Assembly: GCA_046582565.1 (NCBI GenBank)
Contig: JAYGED010000265.1
Location: forward strand, 1 to 19,153
Direction of reading: 5' to 3'
Origin: JAYGED01 sp046582565
GTDB taxonomy: Bacteria; Pseudomonadota; Alphaproteobacteria; JAAXGF01
DNA: 19,153 bases
Shown: piece by piece, positions 1 to 6,841 of the stretch
Numbering within the stretch: position 1 is the first letter of the stretch
How the letters are laid out: every line of letters starts with the position of its first letter
Program-made: the position numbers and the translations under genes
Notes under the pieces: model-generated
What the model saw: only the letters and a program-made list of their open reading frames with translations
The model's database searches: none
Told to the model about the DNA's origin: nothing

Positions 1-132
1 CTGATCATCGGCGCCCTTCTGGGACCGCTCTTCCATTGGGTCTCGCCGGACTGGGGTTTGGCGTTCTGCGGCGTGATCGCCGGGACCGCGGCTTATTGGC
101 TGGACCGTCGCATGGCGGGTGGCGATGACTGA
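1..132 (+). CDS. azlC: AzlC family branched-chain amino acid exporter large subunit, C-terminal end (partial)
   Basis: The window opens inside a reading frame (frame 1) that ends at TGA 130-132; 43 codons are visible. The residues form a hydrophobic helix (L-I-I-G-A-L-L-G-P-L-F) followed by a second one and a basic end (W-L-D-R-R-M), as in the last transmembrane segments of AzlC proteins. The assignment rests mainly on the next gene, a small AzlD-like membrane protein that overlaps it. AzlC and AzlD form a two-subunit inner-membrane exporter for branched-chain amino acids and analogues. The 5' part lies outside the window, so family membership cannot be checked on the conserved core. Confidence 0.6.
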   Translation: MIIGALLGPLFHWVSPDWGLAFCGVIAGTAAYWLDRRMAGGDD

Positions 133-484
133 ATACGGATCGTCGGGCATCACCGGGCTGTGGGGGTTGCTGGTTCTGGTCAGCCTCTCGACTTATGTGT
201 GGCGCGCCAGCGGCGTCGCCATCGCCGCGCGGATCAAGCCGGACGGCAACCTCTCTCAGTGGTTCAGCTGCGTCGCCTACGGCATGCTGGCGGCCTTGAT
301 GTCCCGCATCCTCCTGTTGCCGGTGGGCATCCTGGCCGAGACCCCGCTGATTGACCGGCTGGTGGCGCTCGGTGTCGGCGTGGCACTCTACTGCACCTTC
401 AAGCGCAACCTGCTCGCCGGCATGCTGAGCACGGTCGGCTTGTTTGCCGTCATTACCGCCCTACGCCAGAACGGTATTGTATGA
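125..484 (+). CDS. azlD: AzlD family branched-chain amino acid transport protein (small subunit)
   Basis: This encodes a small integral membrane protein of 119 residues, the usual AzlD length, with about four hydrophobic segments and short charged connectors (R-A-S-G-V near residue 29, K-R-N-L-L-A-G near residue 95). AzlD pairs with AzlC in the inner membrane to export branched-chain amino acids. The ATG at 125 overlaps the end of azlC (stop at 130-132), a sign of translational coupling; a GTG at 119 in the same frame is an alternative start adding two residues. A G-rich stretch (GGCGGGTGG) just before the ATG can act as ribosome binding site. The family call is from overall pattern and gene pairing, since AzlD has few invariant residues. 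Confidence 0.75.
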   Translation: MTEYGSSGITGLWGLLVLVSLSTYVWRASGVAIAARIKPDGNLSQWFSCVAYGMLAALMSRILLLPVGILAETPLIDRLVALGVGVALYCTFKRNLLAGMLSTVGLFAVITALRQNGIV

Positions 485-566
485 GTCACCGCCGCACTGC
501 CGGCTCCCCGTTATATATTGGAAAAGGGGTGGCCGAGCTTTTCCCCGGCCCCCGCCGTGGCGACCG

Positions 567-1286
567 CTAAGTCAGTTCGGCATCAAAGAAGGCGAGCAGC
601 TTGTCCCAGGCGTCGGCAGTGGCTGCCTTGCGGTAGCGCGTCGCGTTGGTGAAATCCTGAAAGCCGTGCCCTGCGTCATCGTAGCGATGGAAGCTGTGCG
701 CGACGCCGGCCTCTGTCAGCGCGGCATCGAGGTCGTCGACATCGGCCGGTGATGGATTCTCGTCATCGTTGCCGAAGATGCCGATCATCGGACAGGGTAT
801 TTGGTGGGCGAGTTCGCTCGGCGGCACAGAGCCAGGCCCCATGGCGGCTTTGATGCGCCCGCCGTAGAGCACCGCCGCCGCATTATAACCCGGATTGTGG
901 CAGGCGGCCAGCCAGGCGATCCGGCCGCCCCAGCAGTGCCCGATGACGCCGATCTTGTCGCTGTTCACCCTGGCCATGCCGGCGAGCAGATCATAGGCCG
1001 CCGCCATGTCGGCGACGGTCCAGTCGTCGCGGAACTCGGCACGCTTGACCTCGATGTCTTCGTCTCTAGGCCACCAGTGGAAGACATAGGGAACGACACA
1101 GGCGTAGCTGGCGCGCGCCAGCCGTTCGCCGACGTCGATTGTGAACGGGTCCAACTCGAGACCGGCGTGGGCGACGGGCAGGTGTTGAGCGACGACGATG
1201 CCTGGCACCGGACCGTCACTCTGGGGCTCGAACACCAAAATTTCCATCTCACTGCCCTTGACCACTACGCTCGTCTTGGCAACCAT
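567..1286 (-). CDS. Dienelactone hydrolase family protein
   Basis: This is a 239-residue alpha/beta hydrolase, close to the usual 230-250 of cytoplasmic dienelactone hydrolases. The nucleophile elbow G-H-C-W-G-G places a cysteine nucleophile at residue 118, as is typical of this family rather than serine esterases. G-N-D-D near residues 172-175 supplies the acid and D-A-G-H-G-F the histidine (H207). Such enzymes open enol-lactone rings in aromatic degradation, but many homologues have unknown substrates, and no other aromatic catabolic gene is nearby. The start at 1286 was chosen because it begins the conserved fold and is preceded by GAGGG; the frame stays open upstream to 1535, but that extension is unlike the family and covers the neighbouring DUF1971 gene. 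It has no signal peptide. Confidence 0.85.
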   Translation of the reverse strand: MVAKTSVVVKGSEMEILVFEPQSDGPVPGIVVAQHLPVAHAGLELDPFTIDVGERLARASYACVVPYVFHWWPRDEDIEVKRAEFRDDWTVADMAAAYDLLAGMARVNSDKIGVIGHCWGGRIAWLAACHNPGYNAAAVLYGGRIKAAMGPGSVPPSELAHQIPCPMIGIFGNDDENPSPADVDDLDAALTEAGVAHSFHRYDDAGHGFQDFTNATRYRKAATADAWDKLLAFFDAELT

Positions 1287-1369
1287 CGCACCCTCAGGAC
1301 ATTTTTCAGGGCGTAGATTACAAGAGTTGCGGGTTGTTGGGGTCAGATTATTGAAGCCGATGGAGCACG

Positions 1370-1642
1370 TCAGCGATAGAATTCGATAAAAAACGTGGCG
1401 TCGCCGATCGGCTCGACACGATGTGCGATCGTTGGCTCGACGATGCCAGGATGCCCGGGGCGAAGCATATGTGACTCGTTCCGCGACGGGATGTGGTACC
1501 TCAACGACCCTGAGACGACGTTGATAACGCCCCATACGCCCTCTTTCGTTTCATGATCGTTAAGCAAGGCGGGGGGTATCCCTGCGCTCGGGAACTTCGT
1601 GGTGCGCCTGTAAGCGCGAACCGTGTCAGGCAGGTCTCTCAT
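1370..1642 (-). CDS. DUF1971 domain protein (TehB/YeaR-related small cupin-like protein)
   Basis: This 90-residue protein matches the DUF1971 pattern: an opening L-P-D-T-V-R-A-Y-R-R-T, then L-L-N-D-H-E-T-K-E-G-V-W-G, a mid beta-strand segment G-S-L-R-Y, and the closing P-G-I-V-E-P-x-x-x-H-R-V-E-P followed by F-x-I-E-F-Y. The family is a small double-stranded beta-helix related to the extra domain of some TehB tellurite-resistance methyltransferases and to E. coli YeaR; its biochemical role is not settled. The ATG at 1642 has a strong ribosome binding site (AAGGAGGG about 8 bases upstream), so the longer in-frame extension to 1765 is rejected. It lies 83 bases before the dienelactone hydrolase gene on the same strand and may be co-transcribed with it. 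Confidence 0.8.
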   Translation of the reverse strand: MRDLPDTVRAYRRTTKFPSAGIPPALLNDHETKEGVWGVINVVSGSLRYHIPSRNESHMLRPGHPGIVEPTIAHRVEPIGDATFFIEFYR

Positions 1643-1772
1643 TTGGTCAGCCCTCCTTGAAAGGTCCAGTTTGAATGTTAGTGCATGATCGGCTTTTGGT
1701 CTAATGGCACGATGGTCTCTGGAGCCGGTGGGCGATAGCCCTTCCTCATAGGTCGATGTTAGCAAACGGTTA

Positions 1773-1801
1773 GCAAAGGGGCCTTATCGGCCCCTTTTTG
1801 C
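1773..1801 (-). terminator. Rho-independent-type hairpin downstream of tRNA-Ser
   Basis: The plus-strand arms GCAAAGGGGCC and GGCCCCTTTTTGC enclose a TTATC loop, giving a stem of at least nine GC-rich pairs flanked by A and T runs. It lies 44 bases past the 3' end of the minus-strand tRNA-Ser gene, where its terminator is expected. The T run is longer on the plus strand, so it may work in both directions. Confidence 0.7.
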
Positions 1802-1844
1802 TACCTTGCCCGTCCAGGTAAGCATCAACCCAAACCCAAGGAAA

Positions 1845-1937
1845 TGGCGGTGGGAGAGGGATTCGAACCCTCGTTAGGGCTTTACACCCTAAACTGGTTT
1901 AGCAAACCGGCGCCTTCAGCCACTCGGCCACCCCACC
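1845..1937 (-). tRNA. tRNA-Ser (anticodon GCU)
   Basis: Read on the minus strand, the gene begins GGTGGGGTGGCCGAGTGG and ends with an acceptor arm that pairs with the start (GGTGGGG with TCCCACC, last pair G-U), a G discriminator and an encoded CCA (1845-1847). The anticodon stem-loop CGGTTTGCTAAACCAG gives anticodon GCU, reading serine AGC/AGU. A long variable arm (GGGTGTAAAGCCC-like stem) and the T-loop GGTTCGAATCC are present, as expected of a class II serine tRNA. It has its own promoter just upstream and a terminator hairpin downstream. Confidence 0.96.
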
Positions 1938-1959
1938 GCTGGTAAGCGTGATGATCGGT

Positions 1960-1988
1960 TATGTACGGGGCGTGGCTAACCCTGTCAA
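1960..1988 (-). promoter_or_regulatory. Sigma70-like promoter of the tRNA-Ser gene
   Basis: On the minus strand a perfect -35 hexamer TTGACA (plus-strand 1983-1988) is followed after 17 bases by TACATA (1960-1965) as -10. Transcription would start about 16 bases before the mature tRNA 5' end at 1937. Spacing and position are as expected for a stable-RNA promoter. Confidence 0.6.
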
Positions 1989-1994
1989 CAATCC

Positions 1995-2210
1995 CTAGCT
2001 CTCTACGGCAACGTCCCCGACGACCGCGCCCCCGGTGAGGCTGGCGAGTTCATCGACGCAGGTTGCGAATACGCAATGAGGATGGCCGGCGGCTGCGTAG
2101 ACCGTGGCAAAGCGCCCGAGGCTGCTGTCGATCACCCGGGCGGTGGATTCTGCCGCCGCCAAGGCGTCGCACAGCCTTTTCACCGCCGGCCTCTCGAGCA
2201 GCGCGCTCAT
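1995..2210 (-). CDS. Small hypothetical protein coupled to a glutathione transferase gene
   Basis: This 71-residue protein does not match a family I recognise. Its ATG (2210-2208) overlaps the TGA of the preceding glutathione transferase (2209-2207) in an ATGA arrangement, strong evidence that it is translated and coupled. The sequence is alanine- and valine-rich, with a helical N-terminal part (L-C-D-A-L-A-A-A-E) and a second part holding H-P-H-C-V-F-A-T-C (Cys46 and Cys51). It shows no signal peptide or clear membrane segment. It ends only seven bases before the -35 box of the tRNA promoter. A redox-related role beside the transferase is only a guess from context. Confidence 0.6.
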   Translation of the reverse strand: MSALLERPAVKRLCDALAAAESTARVIDSSLGRFATVYAAAGHPHCVFATCVDELASLTGGAVVGDVAVES

Positions 2211-2824
2211 GGCACCGCATAGCCGATCTTCACAGCCGGGCGTTCCCAGATGGCGTCGTACCAGCGCTTGACGTTGGCGAATTCGGCCAGATCGACGCCC
2301 TGCCATTCGTGGCGCGCCGCCCAGGGGAAGGTGGCGATATCGGCAATGCTGTAATCATCGCCGGCGAGATATTCCCGGTCCGCCAGCCGCTTGTCCATGA
2401 CGCCGTAGAGCCGGCGCGTCTCATTGCTGTAGCGCTCGATGGCGTAGGGAATCTTCTCCGGTGCGAAGCGGCGGAAATGATGAGCCTGGCCGAAGAACGG
2501 GCCGACCCCGCCCATCTGGAACATCAGCCATTGCATGACCTCCAGGCGGGGGCGGAAATCCGTGGGCAGGAACTGCCCGTGACGCTCGGCGAGATAGATC
2601 AGAATGGCGCCCGATTCGAACAGGGCCAGCGCCTCGCCGTCCGGCGGGTCATGATCGACGATCGCCGGTATCTTGTTGTTCGGACTGATCGCCAGAAACG
2701 CGGGCGCGTGTTGTTCGCCCTTGGTGATATCGATGGAAATCACAGTGTAGGCAAGGCCCAGCTCCTCGAGCATGATCGAGACCTTGCGCCCGTTCGGCGT
2801 GCCCCATGTATAGAGATCAATCAT
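2207..2824 (-). CDS. yfcG: Glutathione S-transferase family, YfcG-like disulfide-bond oxidoreductase
   Basis: The 205-residue protein has an N-terminal thioredoxin-fold domain (residues 1-80) starting M-I-D-L-Y-T-W-G-T-P-N-G, followed by an all-helical C-terminal domain. It closely resembles E. coli YfcG (nu-class), which has glutathione-dependent disulfide reductase activity: the D-I-T-K-G-E-Q stretch, S-P-N-N-K-I-P-A-I-V-D-H, the glutathione-binding F-E-S-G near 69-72, and P-Y-A-I-E-R-Y in the helical domain. Thr9 and Asn11, implicated in YfcG activity, are both present. The protein is cytosolic. Only a weak GAAAG-type ribosome site precedes the ATG at 2824. Its stop overlaps the start of a small downstream gene. 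Confidence 0.88.
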   Translation of the reverse strand: MIDLYTWGTPNGRKVSIMLEELGLAYTVISIDITKGEQHAPAFLAISPNNKIPAIVDHDPPDGEALALFESGAILIYLAERHGQFLPTDFRPRLEVMQWLMFQMGGVGPFFGQAHHFRRFAPEKIPYAIERYSNETRRLYGVMDKRLADREYLAGDDYSIADIATFPWAARHEWQGVDLAEFANVKRWYDAIWERPAVKIGYAVP

Positions 2825-2894
2825 TGGTAAACTTTCAGAATCAATTCGCTCCCAGGCAGGAGATTAACGACATGCGGCAATAGATTCTATATAT

Positions 2895-3124
2895 CTAATC
2901 AGCTTCTTTGCGCCTCGCTGTCTTGGCGGCAATATGCAATCCGTCCTGCAAACGTTGCATGATCCAGTTGCCGCTGGGCGCCCATTTATAGGGAAAATGA
3001 TAGCTGTAAGGAAATGAAGCGAGCTTTCGCTGGCTCCATCCGAGCTTGAAAGCCTGGAACGTCGCCAACGCCTGTTTCCGTCGACCGAGCAGAGCCAGGG
3101 CGGCCACCAGGGGCGGAATCAGCC
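2895..3124 (-). pseudogene. Detached C-terminal tail of the adjacent cyclase/TPR gene (other frame)
   Basis: This frame continues the TPR part of the cyclase gene after an apparent one-base shift near 3119-3125. Read without the shift, the tail would give G-L-I-P-P-L-V-A-A-L-A-L-L-G-R-R-K-Q-A-L, a normal last TPR helix pair, and then about 50 residues ending in a Q-R-L-Q-D-G-L segment, as in the final helix of cyclase-TPR proteins. The frame has a possible GTG at 3107 but no ribosome site, so it is probably not a gene of its own. It is either a true disruption or a one-base error in the sequence. Confidence 0.65.
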
Positions 3125-4798
3125 CGTGGCCCTCACATCCTTGTCGACGATGTCTTGCAGGACATCGGCCGCGCGCTGGAATTCACCGGTGGCGATATAG
3201 GCGATTCCGAGGGTGAACACATAGTGGTAAGGATATCCCGGATTCAGCCTGACGGCCCGCTCGACGAGTTCCACGGATGCCTCGGGATTGCCCGATGTCA
3301 TCAGACTCCAGGCCATGGCCAGATAACCCTCGGGATCATTGGGATCGAGCGCGATGGCGCGCGCCGCATCGCTGAAGGCGTCCTCGAAGCGGCTGAAATA
3401 CAGATTGATCTGAGACGCCGCCGAGCTTCCGAAGGACGTCGGGTATTCATCCGATTTCGCTTTATAGTACATTGCCTTGCTCGCGGCCCCACCGGTGGTC
3501 AGGCCCATCTCTTTGTTCCAGCCCCAGCCGCAGCCTTTGTAAAAGACCAGGCTCAAGGCGGCATAGGCCTTGCCGTACTCGGGGTCGAGGCCGATAGCCT
3601 CTTCGAGATATTGTATGGCTTGGGCATTTTCATCCGGCGTGTAGTTGAGATAATGCTCCCAACCCTTCTGAAAAGCCTCGCGCGCCGCGATATTTCTGGT
3701 CTCTCCCCGGGACGCCTCATCCTGCTCGCCGGGCTTCAGGCTGACTTCCAGCGCGCGCACGATCTTGCCGACAAAATCGTCCTGCACGGCGAAGATATCC
3801 TCGATGTCGCCGTCGTAGCGGTCGGCCCAGAGGTGGCCGCCGGTGGTCGCGTCGATCAATTGTGCGTTGACGCGCACCCGGTTGCCGTCACGGCGCACGC
3901 TGCCTTCGAGCACATAACGCACGCCCAACGCCTCGGCGACCGAGGCGATGTTCACGGACATGCCCTTGTAGACGAACACCGAATTGCGGGCGACGACGAA
4001 CAGACCCGAGACCTTCGAAAGATCGGTGATCAGATCGTCGGTGATGCCGTTGGTGAAATACTCCTGCTCGGGATTGCCGCTCATGTTGGCAAACGGCAGC
4101 ACAGCAATCGAGGGCTTGTCCGGCAAGGGGTAGGCCATATTCTCGACCACCGCCACGTCGTGTTCCGGTCCCGACCGCTGGAGCCAAATCGCTGTGCCGG
4201 TCAACAGCATCAGCATGGCGATGAACGCGGCCATGGTCATCGGCCTTGAAGCTTGCGCCGCCATGCCGATAACCCTTGCCTGTCCCGCACCCATCGCCAC
4301 GCGGTAAACCCGGAGGGGCTCGGTTATGTTCTTGACCTCGTGCTCGCCGAGAAATTCGCATTCCAGGCCGGGCTGCTTCCTGACCTGATCATAGACCGAC
4401 TGGGCCAGCGTGATGCTGCCGGGGTCGGCGAGGGATTCCAGACGCGCCGCGATGTTCACCCCATCGCCAAGCAAGTTGTCGCCGTCCACCATGACATCGC
4501 AGAGGTTGATGCCGATGCGCAGACGCATGCGCCGGTCCTCGGATCGCTCGGCATTTCTGGTTTCAAACTCGCGCTGTATTTCGACGGCGCAGCGCACCGC
4601 CTCGACCGGACTGGCGAACTCGGCGATGAAGCTGTCGCCGTAGGCGCCGAACAACCGGCCGTGATGACCGGAGACCAGGCTTTCGACGATCTCGCGCTGG
4701 GCGTTTAAGGCGCTGGCGGTCGCTTCCTCGTCGGCTTCCATGAGCCGGCTGTAGCCGGCCACATCCGCGACAAGGATTGCGACCAGACGGCGTTCCAT
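3119..4798 (-). CDS. Class III adenylate/guanylate cyclase with transmembrane anchor and TPR repeats (3' frameshifted)
   Basis: The 559 visible residues begin with a class III nucleotide cyclase domain (about 1-170): M-E-R-R-L-V-A-I-L-V-A-D-V-A-G-Y-S gives metal-binding Asp12, Y-G-D-S gives the second at Asp55, and G-D-G-V-N-I-A-A-R-L-E carries the transition-state Asn115 and Arg119, so the domain looks catalytically competent. A single membrane helix follows (about 187-206), then a FlgO/TolB-N-like segment (I-A-V-L-P-F-A-N-M-S-G-N-P-E-Q-E-Y-F, about 229-350) and TPR repeats from about 370. The family makes cAMP or, less often, cGMP. The ATG at 4798 is chosen because GGGGAGG lies six bases upstream; a TTG at 4804 is less likely. 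The frame ends early at TGA 3119-3121, and its natural tail continues in another frame. Confidence 0.85.
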   Translation of the reverse strand: MERRLVAILVADVAGYSRLMEADEEATASALNAQREIVESLVSGHHGRLFGAYGDSFIAEFASPVEAVRCAVEIQREFETRNAERSEDRRMRLRIGINLCDVMVDGDNLLGDGVNIAARLESLADPGSITLAQSVYDQVRKQPGLECEFLGEHEVKNITEPLRVYRVAMGAGQARVIGMAAQASRPMTMAAFIAMLMLLTGTAIWLQRSGPEHDVAVVENMAYPLPDKPSIAVLPFANMSGNPEQEYFTNGITDDLITDLSKVSGLFVVARNSVFVYKGMSVNIASVAEALGVRYVLEGSVRRDGNRVRVNAQLIDATTGGHLWADRYDGDIEDIFAVQDDFVGKIVRALEVSLKPGEQDEASRGETRNIAAREAFQKGWEHYLNYTPDENAQAIQYLEEAIGLDPEYGKAYAALSLVFYKGCGWGWNKEMGLTTGGAASKAMYYKAKSDEYPTSFGSSAASQINLYFSRFEDAFSDAARAIALDPNDPEGYLAMAWSLMTSGNPEASVELVERAVRLNPGYPYHYVFTLGIAYIATGEFQRAADVLQDIVDKDVRATG

Positions 4799-4838
4799 TC
4801 GCAACCTCCCCTTTGATGGGAGACTAACAAAGCATCAT

Positions 4839-4855
4839 AAAAAAAGCCATATGGC
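4839..4855 (-). terminator. Possible short terminator after the M1-like peptidase gene
   Basis: On the minus strand the palindrome GCCATATGGC is followed directly by seven T residues, 13 bases past the peptidase stop codon. The stem is short (three to five pairs), so termination strength is uncertain. Confidence 0.4.
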
Positions 4856-4867
4856 GTTAGAGCTTAT

Positions 4868-6841
4868 CTAGGGAATCTCAACCCTCAAAGGCTTGGCGCC
4901 GGGTGGCCAGATGCCGCTGGTGATGAGTTCGCCCTGATCGAACAGCAGGTAACTCTTGGCGCCGTAATGGGGCAATCGCCAGGTGACGGCTTCGACGGCC
5001 GCGGTGCTTTCGGCCTCGATGACGATGACCGGAAAGCCGCGTGTGGCCCGCGTCGTCCAGACCCGAAGCTCGCCTTGGCCGGCAAATTTTTCATCGGAAC
5101 TTTTCGGCGCCGCGAACAATTCGGCGGCGGCGATTGCCCGGCCCAGCTTGAGGCCGGAGCCGACGATCACCAGGGGCGAGTCAAACAGCAGGGCGGAAAA
5201 CCGATCGACCAGTTCGACCTCGCCTTCAACCAGCCGGTCAGCCAAGGTTTCGGCGGCGGCGAGCATCGCCGGATCGTCCGAAGCAACCGTCAGGGTAATC
5301 TTGGGCGCCAGCATGATATGGCGCAGTACCAGCGGCACCTCGCCCGGATCGAGACGGCGGAACAGGCGGGCGTCCGGGTCAATCTCAACCGCCGTGGGGC
5401 GCGCCTTTACATCAAGACTGTAGCGCTCGATACGATCATCGAGGGCAACCCTGAACTCACGCGGGCCCGCCTCGGTTTCCACCACGACGGGGACGGACAG
5501 GCTGTAGGCCGGGGCCTCCTGGATCAGGGTGAAGCCGATGCCGTAGCCGTCTCCCCGAGGCTTCACCTTGACGCTTTTTATACGCAGCTCGGGCGCGCCG
5601 GTCTGATCGAGCCATTGGCTGAAGAAGCGTTTGAGCTTGAGCCCCGAAGCGGCTTCGAAGGCGCTCTGCAAATCACCCCAACTGGCGTGCTTGAAGCGAT
5701 TATCCCGCCAGAAGCTGCGGATGCCGTCGTTGAAAGCCTGTTCGCCAATTTCGTCGCGCAACATGACGAACAGCATCGCCGCCTTGTTATAGCCGGTCAC
5801 TTTCGAGGCCCCGTGGCTACGCCCGGCGAAGGCGCTGACCGGGGTGTCGCGCGCCGCCGGCAGGGCGGCGTAATCGGTCAGCCAGCGAAGCCGCATGGCG
5901 CGTGACAGATCACCGCCCTTATCTTCCGCATAGGCATAGTCTGCCATGAAGGTGGTCAGGCCTTCGGCCCAGTTGCCCCCCTCGTAATCCACATAGACGC
6001 CGTTGCCCCACCAGTTATGCAGCACCTCATGACCAAGCGATCTATCCAGAATGAACGGCAGGCGCAGCACCCGTTTGCCCATATAGGCGATGCCCGGAAA
6101 GCCCAGCCCGACGGGAAGCGGGCTTGAGACCACATGAAAGGCGGGGTACGGATAATCACCGATGAGCGCCTCGTAACGGTCTAAATAGCCGGCTGATTTA
6201 TCGAGAGTGTCCCCCGCTAAATCGGCGATCTCGGGATGGAAATAACTGCGCAATAAAATTTCGCCATGGGGTCGTTCCTCGACCTCATAGGGCCCGGCCA
6301 TGACGACCATGTCCTGAGCCGGCCAATCGCTCTCAAAGCGCGCCCGATAGCGCCCCTCCTGCACGGCCTCGCTGACCAGCCTGCCGGGCGCTACCGCCCG
6401 CTGGCCTTCCGGCACATCGATGTCGAGGGTATAGGTGAAGGGCGTCGCGCCGAAATCCGGATACCATCCGCCGAAGCTGGGAAGATAGCTGCCTTCCGGC
6501 CCGGAGATCGCGCCACTGCCGGGCTCGCTCGGCGCCGCCAACACACCGCCAAAGACAAGCACCATGCGATGATCGATGGCGCCTTCAAAATGCAGGGTCC
6601 AGACGCTGCCCTTGCGGCTCAAGCGCGAGCCGGGGCCTTCGATTTTCATGCTTTTGAGGGAAAGCTCCGGCGGCAGGCGTAACGTGGCCTGCGCTTCGCC
6701 GCGCACCTGGAGCAATTCAACCAGAGTCACTTCGCCGCTCTTAGGATCGAGACGAACCTCAATCTCCATATGAACCGATTGCGCCCACGCCGGGGACGCG
6801 AACAACAAGGCGGCCAGCACGGCGGCAAGGGCGCGGATCAT
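4868..6841 (-). CDS. Exported M1-like zinc metallopeptidase (gluzincin)
   Basis: The 657-residue protein has a clear Sec signal peptide (basic start, hydrophobic core, A-W-A before Gln21), placing it in the periplasm or outside the cell. Zinc ligands are visible as H-E-V-L-H (His271, Glu272, His275) and the distal Glu293 in N-W-A-E-G, the HExxH-18-E spacing of family M1. The usual G-x-M-E-N exopeptidase motif is not evident; the matching region reads P-V-G-L-G-F-P-G-I-A-Y, so aminopeptidase specificity is uncertain. The N-terminal 190 residues are beta-rich, and the last 150 form a region I do not recognise. Its ATG overlaps the stop of the upstream ChaN-PDZ gene (ATGA), so the two exported proteins are probably made together. 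Confidence 0.82.
   Translation of the reverse strand: MIRALAAVLAALLFASPAWAQSVHMEIEVRLDPKSGEVTLVELLQVRGEAQATLRLPPELSLKSMKIEGPGSRLSRKGSVWTLHFEGAIDHRMVLVFGGVLAAPSEPGSGAISGPEGSYLPSFGGWYPDFGATPFTYTLDIDVPEGQRAVAPGRLVSEAVQEGRYRARFESDWPAQDMVVMAGPYEVEERPHGEILLRSYFHPEIADLAGDTLDKSAGYLDRYEALIGDYPYPAFHVVSSPLPVGLGFPGIAYMGKRVLRLPFILDRSLGHEVLHNWWGNGVYVDYEGGNWAEGLTTFMADYAYAEDKGGDLSRAMRLRWLTDYAALPAARDTPVSAFAGRSHGASKVTGYNKAAMLFVMLRDEIGEQAFNDGIRSFWRDNRFKHASWGDLQSAFEAASGLKLKRFFSQWLDQTGAPELRIKSVKVKPRGDGYGIGFTLIQEAPAYSLSVPVVVETEAGPREFRVALDDRIERYSLDVKARPTAVEIDPDARLFRRLDPGEVPLVLRHIMLAPKITLTVASDDPAMLAAAETLADRLVEGEVELVDRFSALLFDSPLVIVGSGLKLGRAIAAAELFAAPKSSDEKFAGQGELRVWTTRATRGFPVIVIEAESTAAVEAVTWRLPHYGAKSYLLFDQGELITSGIWPPGAKPLRVEIP

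Noticed and set aside
520..544. GGAAAAG/CTTTTCC hairpin between azlD and the hydrolase gene
   Set aside because: It is a seven-pair stem with an 11-base loop and no T run; it may end one of the convergent transcripts but is too weak to list as a terminator.
1287..1535. N-terminal extension of the dienelactone hydrolase frame
   Set aside because: It overlaps the DUF1971 gene, is rich in Arg and unlike the family, and a good ribosome site precedes the internal ATG at 1286.
2063..2830. Long plus-strand frame opposite the glutathione transferase
   Set aside because: It is antisense to a clear YfcG-like gene, its product shows no known domain, and the GC-rich third codon positions of the real gene explain the openness.
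3155..4249. 364-codon plus-strand frame opposite the cyclase
   Set aside because: Antisense to motifs of the cyclase/TPR protein, with no ribosome site or recognisable domain.
4967..5905. 312-codon plus-strand frame opposite the M1-like peptidase
   Set aside because: The minus-strand gene has a signal peptide and zinc motif; the plus-strand product is low-complexity and unlike any family.
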